From: Eudorina sp. 2006-703-Eu-15
Lineage: Eukaryota; Chlorophyta; Chlorophyceae; Chlamydomonadales; Volvocaceae
Reading direction: 5' to 3'
Assembly: GCA_003117195.1 (NCBI GenBank)
Contig: BDSI01000050.1
Span: 186,001-250,000 of the forward strand
DNA length: 64,000 nucleotides
The notes below the pieces were generated by a model. That model had not been told where the DNA came from. It saw only the letters and a program-made list of their open reading frames with translations, and ran no database searches. A program made the position numbers and the translations under genes. This document shows positions 9,810 through 21,788 of this stretch, in pieces; position 1 is the stretch's first letter, and the number at the start of each line of letters is the position of its first letter.

Positions 9810-12648
9810 ATTTACGTAATGTTGTTCGCATTCGCACGCATGCCTGTTAACACCGCGTGTTCGCCTGTTCGTGTCTTTGGTAATCACACCGTGACTGACT
9901 GACTGATTGAAAAAATGACTGACTCAATGCCTGCCTGCCTGACTGACCGAATAAAGGAATGTTACAGCGGACCCCGCAGCGGAATCATCGGTGCACGACT
10001 AACAGGTGTGCACCTGTGCACCGAAACATACCCTCCCTCCAGCGCCGGCCGCAACCGACCGTGACGCAACAGCTCAGCTTTATTCAAACACTTCTACCCC
10101 GCGCAGACAATATTTCGACAACGGCGCACTGCACTGCACTGCTGCCCCCGCACACAACTAGCGAACTAGGTGTGGGCCCATGTATGAATGAATGAACGTT
10201 ACAGCGGACCCCAAAGGGATGACGCGCCCTAACGGCCCATGTATGATGCTGCGTCCATTTCCTGGATCTCACTCGCTTTGGGTCCCCACAGTAATTGTAC
10301 TGCAGGCAGGTACGTACGTGCGGCAAAACCGGATAGAGCGTGTATCGTGGCCCGAACGTTCGCTTCCAAAATTTCACACACAGGAGCAGAAGCGAGGTAC
10401 GGCCCCCCAAGCAATAAGCAAAAACGATCCCCACCCAGCCAGCAGCCCACACGTACGGAAAACACCTCTCAGTTAACGAAACCCAATCAAAGCTCCTGCG
10501 CACATACAGCTATTGGGCCCCGCGCCTCCATCCACAGGCCGGTCGTCGACTTGCTTGACTCCCGCCGCCCCGCGTACCCCCGCCCCTCCCCCCAGCAGTC
10601 ATCAGGGAGGGATCGTTAGCAGCCACAGCCACACACAGGCACAGCTACATGCACAGGTAGACCTGCGGGACATCGCGACCACAGATGCGTACCTCAATGC
10701 CTCACCGATCCGAACTGCTACTGCCACGTACGTACGACTGCTACTGCTACAGTCGGAGCGCCTACGTTGGTACCAGACATACGTACAGATAGAGCCAGCA
10801 GAGACCAGATACATACAGCCGACCCAGCTACCTGCTGATCAATCATGAATCGATATCATGACACCTGTCGTACAGTACGGCTACGTACATACTGTACGGT
10901 GTACGACGACGTTGTGCGCTCGATCCCGGCCCGGCGGCAGGCAGGCTGTTCACGCACAACAACGAAAGCCCGCGCTTTCCGCAGATCTATCTTACCATCA
11001 TGACATGTGTGCAGGACAATTCAACGTAACAACAACTCTTATCGCTATCACTTGGTGCGCCGTCAAGGAGCGCCGGCAGACTCCTCAGAATACACTATCA
11101 CACACAAATATACCTATAATTATCACTCCATCCGTCCAGAATGCTACCACGCACGTCCAGAGGGCCGACGGGCGAGTTGCGGGGGGTTGCTTTGAGGGTA
11201 GGTTGCTTTGAAGGCAGATGGGGGAGGAGGATGAGCGGGTTGTCCGATGGCCGGCGGCAGGCCACGGCCCACAGGCCACGTTCATCAGCGAGCGAGAAAC
11301 CCTAGGCGCCCGGACCGTCCACCAAGCAAGGCGGGTGTGAGAGTGCGTGTTCGTGATCATGTGTGTGTATATGGACTGCCGTACAATCACCACGCACGTG
11401 CGGCGGAGCACACATGTGCGGTACATCTAATGAGTGGCTGGACGTGACGTACAAGAAGAATAAGAGAGGGATACAGACCAATCCTGACCACTCTGACAAC
11501 ATTATCACATGCAACAATAAAATCTATTTGTTACTAAACTGATCGACTATCGGTCATACATCACCTGTGTATCCGGCCGTGGCAACTGGCGTACGGGCGT
11601 CGTGCCCCGCCCCGCCTGCTAATGAGCGCATACATGTAGTAATAGTGTATAGTAGATAAGAGAGATGCTTCCTCCCGACTGACTGACCGACTAACCGATT
11701 GACTTACTGACTTTCACAGCAGGTTCGAAACCAAGCAAACTGCTCATACAGATACGACCCGACCTGCGCTGCTGGCTGCCCGCCTACCGACTCTCCAAGC
11801 AAGGCGACACGGAAGCGCTGTCCGATCCGCCGGCGGTGCGTGGATGGACGCACGACGGCGCGGTCCGTCGCCGTGTGTGTACGAACAATTTCAACCGCCG
11901 TACTCTGCCGTACTGCGTGGACATCCCAGACAACCCAGCCAAAGCTGATGAAGCAAGTTAGGCGCGGGGCACCTCACATGCATTTCGGCGCGTCGGACGG
12001 ACTAGCTAGCTAATGGCAACCCACTACTATGATCAACAACGCGGATAGCTGCTGCTGCTGCTGCTGGATAGCCCCTCAAGCTTCTGATAGCCGTACACAG
12101 CAGCCAGCTAAGCCAGCCAGCCAGCAAGCCGCCCGGCGTACGTCATTCACATCGGCAGGTCTCCGCCGCCTGCCGCGCGCACGGCTGCTACATACATACG
12201 GTACCACGCAACGTGCAACTACCGTGCAACTACCGCGCAACGAATTGGAACTACCGTGCAACTACCGTGCAACGAACGAACGCGGGCAGCTCATCATCAG
12301 GGCACTACCTTCAGAGGACAGATCATACATAGCTGAGTCATACTGCCATACGTACGGACAATCAACGAAGATCGATGGCGACGGGCACGCACTGAGGCTG
12401 TACACCGGCTGAACACTCACTATGGAGATGAAAGCAAGCAAAAATGTACTTTACTTCCCGCTCCCTCCCTCCTGAAAGAGCCCGCCTCTATCAACGCGGC
12501 TGCTGCTGCGTCGTCAAACGCCATGAATTTGTGAAGGCTATATATCTATCGTACATAATATGCAAAGCTTCGTCATGTTTGAACGGAATTTCAGCACCAC
12601 CGTGCACAGCACAACCCTGTTCCCTGGATGCGCGGACAAAACTCCAAT

Positions 12649-12653
12649 GGTTA
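12649..12653 (-). terminator. Candidate TGTAA poly(A) signal of the PUF gene
   Basis: TTACA on the + strand, so TGTAA in the direction of the PUF gene, about 390 bases after its stop codon. Confidence 0.35.
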
Positions 12654-12946
12654 CAACCATCTCATGTATCGACGACTAGCTAGCTGGCAACTGCCCACCC
12701 ATACGCTACAGGCAATAAGCGCAACTAACATTCGCCGCAGAAGCATCGCCAGCAAGCTGCATTGCAGGCTGCAGGCAGGAGCAGCAGCACCCGCAGCATC
12801 AGCAGCAGCCGTACGCACAGGCGCAGATAGACAACCCGCATTGACTGATCGCCGTACATAGCCGTACATATACCTGCCACTGAAACAGAGAAAAGGAGCT
12901 GCTGACGCCCAAATTCGCACCGTGTCGCAGCATTGTGATTGTGCAA

Positions 12947-13015
12947 ATATCGTACAAAGACCGTACAAACATCGTACAGACACCGTACAAGCAAGCAAGC
13001 ACCGTACAAGTATAT
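12947..13015. repeat. CCGTACA heptamer cluster
   Basis: Five CGTACA cores within about 65 bases, with further copies at 12852-12872. A perfect tandem of four CCGTACA units occurs at 14597-14628, in the last intron of the PUF gene. Confidence 0.7.
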
Positions 13016-13042
13016 ATCACGCACCTACCAGGACGCAGCAGC

Positions 13043-13937
13043 TTACTCCGCCTGCACCCTTCGACCGCTGCCCACCGGCGCCAGCCCCAGGGCCTTCAGT
13101 ACGGCAATCACGCTGTCATTGGTGAGTACGGTATCATCATTCGGCTCGTCCGGATCTGCCCCCCCGCCCGCTTTGGCGGTATCGGCGTTGCCTCTGCCGT
13201 TGCCGCTGTTGCTGGCGATGGGTTGTTGACCGATGGACTTCAGAAGCAGCAGCCGGCGGCTCACTGCCGCCTCGCCGTGGAGCGCCGCCGAGGCCGCCGC
13301 CGCCGCCGCCGCCGCATTCCCGTCCCCGTTACCCGTACTCTTGGGGGCCGCCGGCTGCTGAGCTGTCGCGGAGGTGGAATCCGCAGCGCCGCGGCCGAGG
13401 CCGTCACTCGTCGACGACGCAAGTGGGAGTGGCGGCGGCTGAAAGTACGGCAGCGAGTACACCGCCGCCGCGGCTTCAAAGGGCCGCGCCTGGCCGTCGC
13501 CGCCCCTGCCGCCGCCGCCGCGGCTGCCGCCGCTGGAACCATCGCCGCCGTTCGCAGCCGCCACCAGCGCCCACTCCTCAAGGCTCAACGCCCGCGCCGC
13601 CGCCGCCACAGCTACAGCCGCTGCCGCCGCCGCGGCATCTGAGTCACACCCGGTCGATGCTGGAGGTGCTACAGCCAGCGAGGGCTTCCCCTCACGATTG
13701 GCTCCCGATGACCTCGCGGCCGCCGGCTGTAGCGCCGCGGCGCCAGCTGCTACAGCGGCGGCGGCGCCGCCGCCGCCAACCGCCGCCATTTGGGATCCGG
13801 AGCCGCCGGCGCTACTGCAGGAGCTGCTACCGCCGATTTGGCCGCCGACGCTGGCGCTGCTGCTACTGCCGAAGCTGCCGTTGCTTGCCGCCAGCGCCGC
13901 CCGCAGAAGGCTCCGGGGGCTGCTACTGCCGTCCGCC

Positions 13938-13968
<31 letters not shown>

Positions 13969-16900
13969 TGGCACTACCGTTACCGACGCCGGCGCTGGCC
14001 AGCAAAGGACTGCAGGACCAAGGGGTCGCGTTCGCTGCCTTGTCCGACGGCGACGTGGACAGGGGCGGCGGCGGCGGCGGCTGAGCCGGAGGCAGCGGCG
14101 ACTGCTCGGCATTCAGCAGTACGGACGGATCCGCCGTGATTTCCTGCGGCGGGTTGTGGGGACGAGCGCGAGCGCGGGAGCAGAGCCGATGTGAACTCGA
14201 GGGCGCGATCTCTTGAGACGATACGGTAGTGTACGGTGGCAGCAGCGCGGTCCGTACGACACTCAGACCACAAGGGGCAGGCAGTACGGCAGCTCGGTCT
14301 TGCTGGCATGGATTACCGACTATCGCTGCATGCCCCATGTATGGGTACGGTATGCGCTTGTGTACGGACGGAGGGAGGGAATGACCAGCGCCTGTGTGTG
14401 CGTGTGTGTGTGGGTGTGCCGTACGACGTGCCTCCGTACCTGCAGTCTCGCCAGCAGCGCCGCCATGCCCGGGTGGTGACTGGCGGCGCAGCGGGCGGAC
14501 AGCTCGGGGATGGTGGGCAGCAGCGCGGCAGCGACACGTGCCGTCTGAGCCGGGTTGCACACCTGCGGGGGGTCGGGGGCGGGACCGGAGGGGTTGCCGT
14601 ACACCGTACACCGTACACCGTACACCGGGAGTGCTCTCGTGAGAGCAGCCGGGTCGAGGCCGCTGAGTCCCGAGTCCGGGTGGTGGCCTCGGGCCCCTTG
14701 AAACCTTAGGCCTCAAGGTTATCAATGGCAGGCGGTGATCAACGACAGGGCCATTCCCAATTTCCCACAACACAGCGCCTCCATCCCGCCCCGACTCTGT
14801 CCCAAGACGTCCCGTCTTCCTGACCCACAGCCCTCCGACCCGGGGTTCCCTCCCTCGCTCTTTCCTCATGACGACGAGGACAGCGGCGGAGGCTCCACAC
14901 AGCTCCGCTGTCCCCGCAACGATACCGTCGAACCCTCACGAGTGTGTTTAATATTATATATGCAGCCCGCCCGAGTGTGTGTGCCCTCTCCGTCGTGCGT
15001 GAGTGAGTGAGGGCCCATAGGCCGCGGACCGCATCGCCACAGCTCCGCGTCCCAGGGCCGCAGGCCCTCCATCGCCGGCAGTGCCGTACGGTACCTCACC
15101 TGGAAGCACCGCTGCAGCACGTAGTTGCCGAAGGGGTCGCAGGCCAGTCGCAGCGCCCGCGCCACCGTCGGGGGGCCGGGGGACGCCACCGCTGCCACCG
15201 CCACCGGAGGGGGGTAGCCGTCGCCGTCAGCCACGGACGCGTTAGGGCCCCGGACGCCGCCACGACTGGGCGGCGGCGACGAAACCCCGCCGCCTACAGT
15301 AGTCGCCGGAGGCGCCTGCAGTGTGTGGGGATGTGTGAACACATCGGGCAGCAGCAGAAGTAATAGCAGCACCGTAGCAGTGGCAGCAGCAGCAGTAGCA
15401 GCAGCGGCAGCAGCAGTATTAGCAGTAGCAACAGTAGCAGCAGCGGCATAGTGGGGCAAGTGCGGCGGTTGGGCCACGATTTACACCTCCACCACCGCTC
15501 GGCGACCAGATAGGAACTGAGGTCACGACCCATGGGTCATGCAGCACCGAAGTGTGCTGGGGCAATCCGTAACGGTACGTATTGAATGTCGTACATCTAC
15601 TACATAGCTCACCCCAAGGAGGGCCGTCAGCATCAGCTCCCGGTCGCCGTCGCTGCCGTACTTCAGTACGGCCTCCAGTACGGGGCTTCCGTGGCGGCAG
15701 CACGCCAGCCGCACGGCGTGGGGCGCCAGAGCGGCCGCCAGCCCGGAGCGCACTCCAGGGGCGGCGACCTGTACGGCGGCGGCGGCGGAGGAACGGACCC
15801 GGCGGCGGGTGTGTGCCACATCGCCCGGGGTGCGGAGTGCGGAGGCTGAGCGTCCCCTCAATCACAACCCGGCACCCACGCCCAGCCGTACATACGACGA
15901 TTGCCGTACATGTCATTGCCGTACGGTACGCAGCAAGTGGGCACCATGTTGTCCGTACCCCCATATGTCGACAAGTGCAGCACCCCCTCGGTGCATCGGG
16001 TCCGCTGTAACATCCCTAATCATTAACCCCTCGTGACTCACCACACTTGCTGTTTGGGAAACAGTCGGGAGGTCACCTAGGGAGGTACGGCGCATCGGGG
16101 ACCGCCGACAGCGCGGCCACCACCCGATATCCTAATCAGGACACCGCACCGGTCGGTGCAGCTCACAGCTCACAGATGGACTGGCACCTGGCTGTCACAG
16201 CAACCCGCCCACAGGCTCCCTTCCTCCCCCGCCCCGGATAAATAGACCGGGACATCCCCGGCATAAGGATGGATGCGCCCGCCACCGTCGCTCCGCCCCC
16301 CGCTCCAGGTGTGAGGTGAGCCACGCGTCGGCCGTACCTGCGCCAGCGTCTGCATCACGTAATTGCCGTACTCGTGACCGCCCAGCTGCGGCGCGTCCTG
16401 TCGGGGCCGCCAGACGGTGAGGAGGGTCACCTCGTTCTTGGGGTCTCAAAAAGAGGGGCCCTCGACCTTTTTATAGCAGAAACTAGATCTACTTGTGGAT
16501 GACTTGGTAAAGTGTTAAGTGTAGGCAAGAGAGGGACATCTCCATCATCAGCACCCGCGCTCGGTCGTACAGGCGATACCGTCAAACGCAACGCCGGTCA
16601 TACAGACGTGACGCTCACCAAACTCCTGACCGACCAACCGACACACCAACCGACACGCCAGCCGCCGTATCTACCTGCAGCAGGTCCCAACTGATGGCCT
16701 TCCAGCGCTCCGCCTCGCACACTGTCTGCAACAGCGACTGCACCAGTCGGCAGCCGTACGGATGACGAGCCAGGGAGGGCAGCGCCGCCTGCAGGAACAG
16801 CCGGATTGCAACGCAGCCGTACAGCCGCCCGTACGACACGGGGAATATATCAGTCCGAAGGCTATCGGTATACGGTCAAAAAACAGGCTGTAACTTGTAC

Positions 16901-17884
16901 GACGGATGGACATGTGACGTACGACATGGGCCACGTCAGCTTCTTCGCTGGCGACATTTAGGCATCTCATGTACGGCAGCAACTGGTGCAGTACACATCA
17001 CACTTTCGTCAGTCCGGCGTACCCAGCCACACCCCCTCCCTCCCTCCCTGGAGGGCGCCCCATACACGGCTGTGTCTGTACGACCTGCAGTACATCCACC
17101 AGGAAGGTCTGACGGTGGTGGGGCACGTGATGGAGGGCGGCGCGGAGGACATGGTGGGCGCACTGCCGGGAGAGGGCCGGGAGGGAAGGGGAGGTTGGAG
17201 GTGGGAGGGGGAGGGGGGCCAGGTGGGAGTTGGGAGGAGGGAGGTGGGAGGAGGGAGTGCAGGCGGGGAGTTATAGGAGCGGACAAGCAAAGACCCGCGA
17301 GAACAGCCCGCCAGGGACGGACTATGCTATGCGATGCGATGCGATGCGGCGAAAACGGGGGTGCGGGGGTGGGGATGGGGGATGGCGCTGGCCGCAGCTG
17401 GGCGGGGCCTCGCCAATGGCCCCACAGGGACCTCCGGCCCCGCAGCCCGCAGCCCGCAGCCCGCAGCCCGCAGCCCGCAGCCCGCAGCCCGCAGCCCGCA
17501 GCCCGCAGCCCGCAGCCCGCAGCCCGCAGCCCGCAGCCCGCAGCCCGCAGCCCGCAGCCCGCAGCCCGCAGCCCGCAGCCGCAGCCCGCAGCCCGCAGCC
17601 CGCAGCCCGCAGCCCGCAGCCCGCAGCCCGCAGCCGCAGCCCGCAGCCCGCAGCCCGCAGCCCGCAGCCCGCAGCCCGCAGCCCGCAGCCGCAGCCCGCA
17701 GCCCGCAGCCCGCAGCCCGCAGCCCGCAGCCCGCAGCCCGCAGCCCGCAGCCCGCAGCCCGCAGCCCCGCAGCCCGCAGCCCGCAGCCGCAGCCCGCAGC
17801 CCGCAGCCCGCCCGCAGCCCGCAGCCCGCAGCCCGCAGCCCGCAGCCCGCAGCCCGCAGCCCGCAGCCCGCAGCCCGCAGCCCG

Positions 17885-17916
<32 letters not shown>

Positions 17917-20900
17917 CCCGCAGCCCGCAGCCCGCAGCCCGCAGCCCGCAGCCCGCAGCCCGCAGCCCGCAGCCCGCAGCCCGCAGCCCGCAGCCCGCAG
18001 CCCGCCGCCCGCCGCCCGCCGCCCGCCGCCCGCGCCCGCCGCCCGCAGCCCGCAGCCCGCAGCCCGCAGCCGCAGCCCGCAGCCCGCAGCCCGCAGCCCG
18101 CAGCCCGCAGCCCGCCGCCCGCCGCCCGCCGCCCGCCGCCCGCCGCCCGCAGCCCGCAGCCCGCAGCCCGCAGCCGCAGCCCGCAGCCCGCAGCCCGCAG
18201 CCCGCAGCCCGCAGCCCGCAGCCCGCAGCCCGCAGCCCGCAGCCCGCAGCCCGCAGCCCGCAGCCCGCAGCCCGCAGCCCGCAGCCCCGCAGCCCCGCAG
18301 CCCGCAGCCCGCAGCCCGCAGCCCGCAGCCCGCAGCCGCAGCCCGCAGCCCGCAGCCCGCAGCCCGCAGCCCGCAGCCCGCAGCCCGCAGCCCCGCAGCC
18401 CGCAGCCCGCAGCCCGCAGCCTGCAGCCCGCAGCCCGCAGCAGCCCGGAGCCCCGCAGATGTGTGGGGCCCAGCCACCCGAACCGCTTCGTGTCCGGCCG
18501 CGAAACCCGCCCCCACCCCGGCCCCCCCCGCCCCGCCCCCTGACCCCACCTTGTCCCGCACGCAGCGCATCACGGCCCCATCCAGCTCCACGACGGCCGC
18601 AGCGGCCTGCTGCTCCGAAACCACCTGCGGCAGCGCCGTCCAAAGAACTAATGAAAAGTACTTTCATTATATAAAATAAACATATACTTATACATATATG
18701 AACTTACTTACAACAAAATATGAACGTAGCTGTAGGGTTCGGCTGTAGCACCCATTCGTTCAGTCACCACCCCAAACCCAACAAATGGTACTGACAGACG
18801 TGTAGTAAGCAAGTCACTACTGTACGGCGGCGAGTCCAGCAAACGGGGCTTCTGCAGGACGGTACCTCCAGCAACTTCTGTACGACACGACAGCCGTACG
18901 GGTCGAAGGACAGCTCCAAGATGCGCCCCGCGAGCGCGCCGCACAACCGCAGCTTGTGGCGTGAGCCGCCTGCAGTGCAGTACAATGCAGTCGAACAGTA
19001 CGGTACAGTGCCGCAACTGTGACAATCACTCATCCATGCATTGTACTACCGGATATTGTGTTGCAGGCCATGCAGGCCGCTCAAATCCGCTGATGTCGCT
19101 TGATGTCCAATCCCCTGGAGTGCGCCCGGTCCCCACTCACCAACTGTCATCAACTGCTGCAGTACATAGTTGCCGTACGGATGACACGCCACCTCCATGA
19201 CGCTGGGCAGCAGCTCGTCCAGACAACGACCCACCTGAGGAGCCCTCCCCCCCGGGCGTGTACGGACAGTACAAGGGACGAGTGACGTACCGTACGGCCG
19301 CAGGACCACATTCGTACAACAGCGCTGTAAGCCCGCAGCGCTACACACCCACAGTTCCGCAGTGTCGCAGCCGTGCAACGCGCCGGGCCGAATGCCATGA
19401 TTGGAAGCTAGGATGATGATACAAGTTTTACACAGATACAGAAACAAACATGTTCCTCAAGGTATTTGAGAATAGGGCCCCTCCGAACTTTATTATAAAG
19501 GATGTTACTTTATTATAAAGGATGTGACACTGGGCCCCGCGGTTCATCGGCGACAGCCGTACAACCGACCTTCGCTGGAGTGTGGGGACGGGGAGGCGTG
19601 GCGGTGTGACCCATGGGTCGCCCCCACTCACCTGCTCGCTCTGCGCCGCGCACAGCAGCCTCTGCACCACCCGACTGCCCTGTTGGTCGCAGCTGAGTGA
19701 CACCAGCCGACCGAAGAGGGCCTCAAGGCGCATGCAGCCGCCGCCGCCGCCGCCGCCGCCGCGACCGCCAGCGGCGCCTCCGCCGCCGCCGAAGCCGAGG
19801 TCGCTCGTCGTAAGAAAGCTCCTGCCTCGCTCCCCGGCGTTGCTGCCGCCGTACAGCGGCGGCGACGGCGGAGGGTTGGACAGGGGCGACGCGAGGCCGC
19901 CGCCGATGCCAGTGCTGTACAGGTGGTGTGGCGGCGACGGCACGCCGTACGGCGACTCAGCGCCGTCCAAGAACGGCCAACCGCCGGCGCCGTCGGCGCT
20001 CAAATAGAACCCGGACGACCCATCGAGCGGGCTCTCCTCCGTACGGCATCCTCCGTACGGCAGCAGGGCCCCCAGGTCGATGTCTGAATACGGCTTCAGT
20101 ACTGCCGCGCTGTCGTGCATGTCGTACAGGCAGGTGGCTGTAGCGGAGGCTGTAGCAGCAGCTGCAGCGCCGTTGCCCGCCTGCGAGCTGGTGGACACGA
20201 CGGCCGCCCCATCGGCGCCGTCGAGCGCGGCGGCCACGGCCGGGGGGAAGTGAAAGGGGTCGGCGGCGTCCGCGCCATCCCCGCCGACCGCGGCGGCCTT
20301 GCCGCCGTGGCTGGCGGCGGCGGCGCCGCCGCCGCCGCTGCCGCCGACCGCTGCACGCTGGCTGAAGAACCGACACAGCATCTTCCCGGCTGGGCTCAGG
20401 GCCGTGCCGCCACTGGCGGAGCCGCCACCGCCCGGGGGCGGTGACGCGGGCGGGCGCACCGACGGCGACGACGGGAGGTTGCCCGTCGACCAGTGCGGCA
20501 TACTGGTCCTTCCCCCGGGGGCGATCGGTTGCCACGGCGGCGGCGGCGCTGCCGGCGCCATGTCATGCCACCAGTGTCGTACATGCTGGCTGTACGGCAG
20601 TTGCGCCGACATGTGATAGTACAGGTTGTTGCCCTGGTGATAGGCGGTGGGTGCAAGGCCCTCCGTCGCCTCCGAGTCGAGCAGATTTCGCTGCCGCCAC
20701 TCGTCCAGGGAGGTCCAGCACTGGCCACCGCCGCCGTGGGCCTTACTGCGGTGGCCGCCGCCGCCGCCGCCGTTGCCTGGGCCGTGCCCTCTCGGTGGTG
20801 GCGGCGGAGGCGGCGGAGGCGGCGCGACAACCGCCGGCGGCCCGGCCGGGGCGGCAGCCGCCGCCGCCGCCATCCAAAGCTCTGCATCCGGGGTCCTGTG

Positions 20901-21653
20901 CCTGGCGTCGGCGGCGTCGCCTCTGGCGTCGCCGCCAGGTACGGCCGCCGCCGCCGCCGCCGCCGCCAGCTCCGCCAGAACCTCCGCGTGCGCTTCACAC
21001 ATCCGCGCGTAGTAGCGGCGATACTGATTTGGCGGCAGGAGCGCCGCCGCCGCCGCCAGCGGCACCGGCGCACCGCCGCCGAATGGCGACGGCATCAGCG
21101 ACGACGCCGCTTCCGACGCCGCCCGCGCATCCGGCTGCCTCGACGTCCAGCTGCCCGGGCCATCGGGAATGTCGTCACCGAGGGGGAGCTCGTTGGTGGT
21201 GACGCCGCCGTCGATGTCGCCGCCGCCGTAGCCCTCACCATCGTCGGCGCTGCCGTCACCCGCAGCAGCACCGCAACCGCCGGAGGTCCGGAGCTGTCGT
21301 CGTTGCTCGCCGCTGCCGCTGCCGCTGCCGCTGCCGCTGCCGCTGCCGCTGCCGCTGCCGCCGCCGCCGCCAACGCCAACGCCAACGCCGACAGACGATG
21401 CCGCCAACGACGCCGTTGGCGAAGACGTTGACGTTGACGTTGACGTTGACGACGCAGCTGACTCGGGCCGAGAGTCGCGGGGGGCCAACAGTACGGCATC
21501 AGGTGACGCCGGTGAAGCTGCATCTGCCGTACCTAGCCGCGCCGTCGCGACGGCGGGTGAGGTTGTGGACCCTGGTGGAGCGGCAGCCGCAGCGGATGCC
21601 GGGCACACGGCGGCACATGAACAATGGTGCTGCAGACAAACGTTCACATACAT
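13043..21653 (-). CDS. Pumilio/PUF-family RNA-binding protein, 11 exons
   Basis: PUF proteins bind UGUA-type sites in mRNA 3' UTRs and repress or localise the message. Exons (minus): 21653-19632, 19234-19141, 18969-18866, 18624-18550, 17162-17085, 16788-16675, 16397-16338, 15768-15613, 15315-15100, 14562-14440, 14143-13043. Total 4143 nt, 1380 aa, all phases fit. Residues 1-645 are low-complexity Ser/Gly/Ala/Pro. Eight repeats follow at about 645-973: R1 QQGSRVVQ, R2 YGNYVLQ, R3 YGCRVVQ, R4 CAHHVLR (split by an intron), R5 YGCRLVQ, R6 YGNYVMQ, R7 HGSPVLE, R8 FGNYVLQ. A C-cap is at 974-1014 and a 366-residue Ala/Ser/Gly tail ends PVGSGRRVQAE. By the PUF code this predicts UGUA-N-AUA, with R4 and R7 altered. 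The start is the first in-frame ATG; a CTGCAG just after it leaves room for an upstream exon. Confidence 0.92.
17443..18450. repeat. CCCGCAG heptamer satellite inside the PUF gene
   Basis: About 1 kb of tandem CCCGCAG, with occasional CCGCAG, CCCGCCG and CCCCGCAG variants. A pure C run sits near 17883-17915. It fills most of the 1.4-kb intron (17163-18549) that splits PUF repeat 4. The long PQPAARS and CGLRAAG ORFs on both strands are artefacts of the heptamer. Confidence 0.97.
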
Positions 21654-21755
21654 TTGCGGCGTTGAGGTGTGGAGGTGTCTTGCCGGTGTCTTGCCGCCTG
21701 GTCGGTGGGGCCCGCTGGGGCTTGCCCTGGTATACACTGTTGATCCCTTTGCTTC

Positions 21756-21788
21756 GGGTCCGCTGTAACGTTCATTTATTCATTCATC
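21756..21788 (+). mobile_element. Short retroelement 3' end, GGGTCCGC-TGTAAC-(ATTC)n family
   Basis: GGGTCCGCTGTAAC followed by a GTTCATTTATTCATTC-type tail. Sister ends with the same core: 15997-16020 (+), 24463-24505 (+), 29321-29370 (+, long ATTC tail), 63004-63050 (+). In reverse orientation: 9957-9993, 10185-10226, 23607-23643, 24729-24765, 33287-33352, 60028-60070, 62480-62519 and a degenerate copy at 19486-19560. Inner sequence conserved in several copies reads GGTCATCGGTGACRG on the opposite strand. The TGTAA inside the core is the algal poly(A) signal, so these look like 5'-truncated retroposon ends. Confidence 0.6.

Larger units (their letters stand above)
9547..13042. other. Convergent intergenic region, no gene recognised
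   Basis: Lies between the 3' ends of the glycine-zipper gene (+) and the PUF gene (-). Composition is closer to balanced and rich in TACGTAC, CCGTACA and GCTGCTGCTG strings. It holds two dispersed retroelement tails (9957-9993 and 10185-10226) and a cluster of CCGTACA heptamers (12850-13015). ORFs here are short and show no family motifs. Confidence 0.5.

Noticed and set aside
16895..18679. 400-590 codon PQPAARS and CGLRAAG ORFs on both strands
   Set aside because: Direct translation of the CCCGCAG satellite; open in all frames because the heptamer has no stop. The true coding content here is only the two short PUF exons at 18624-18550 and 17162-17085.
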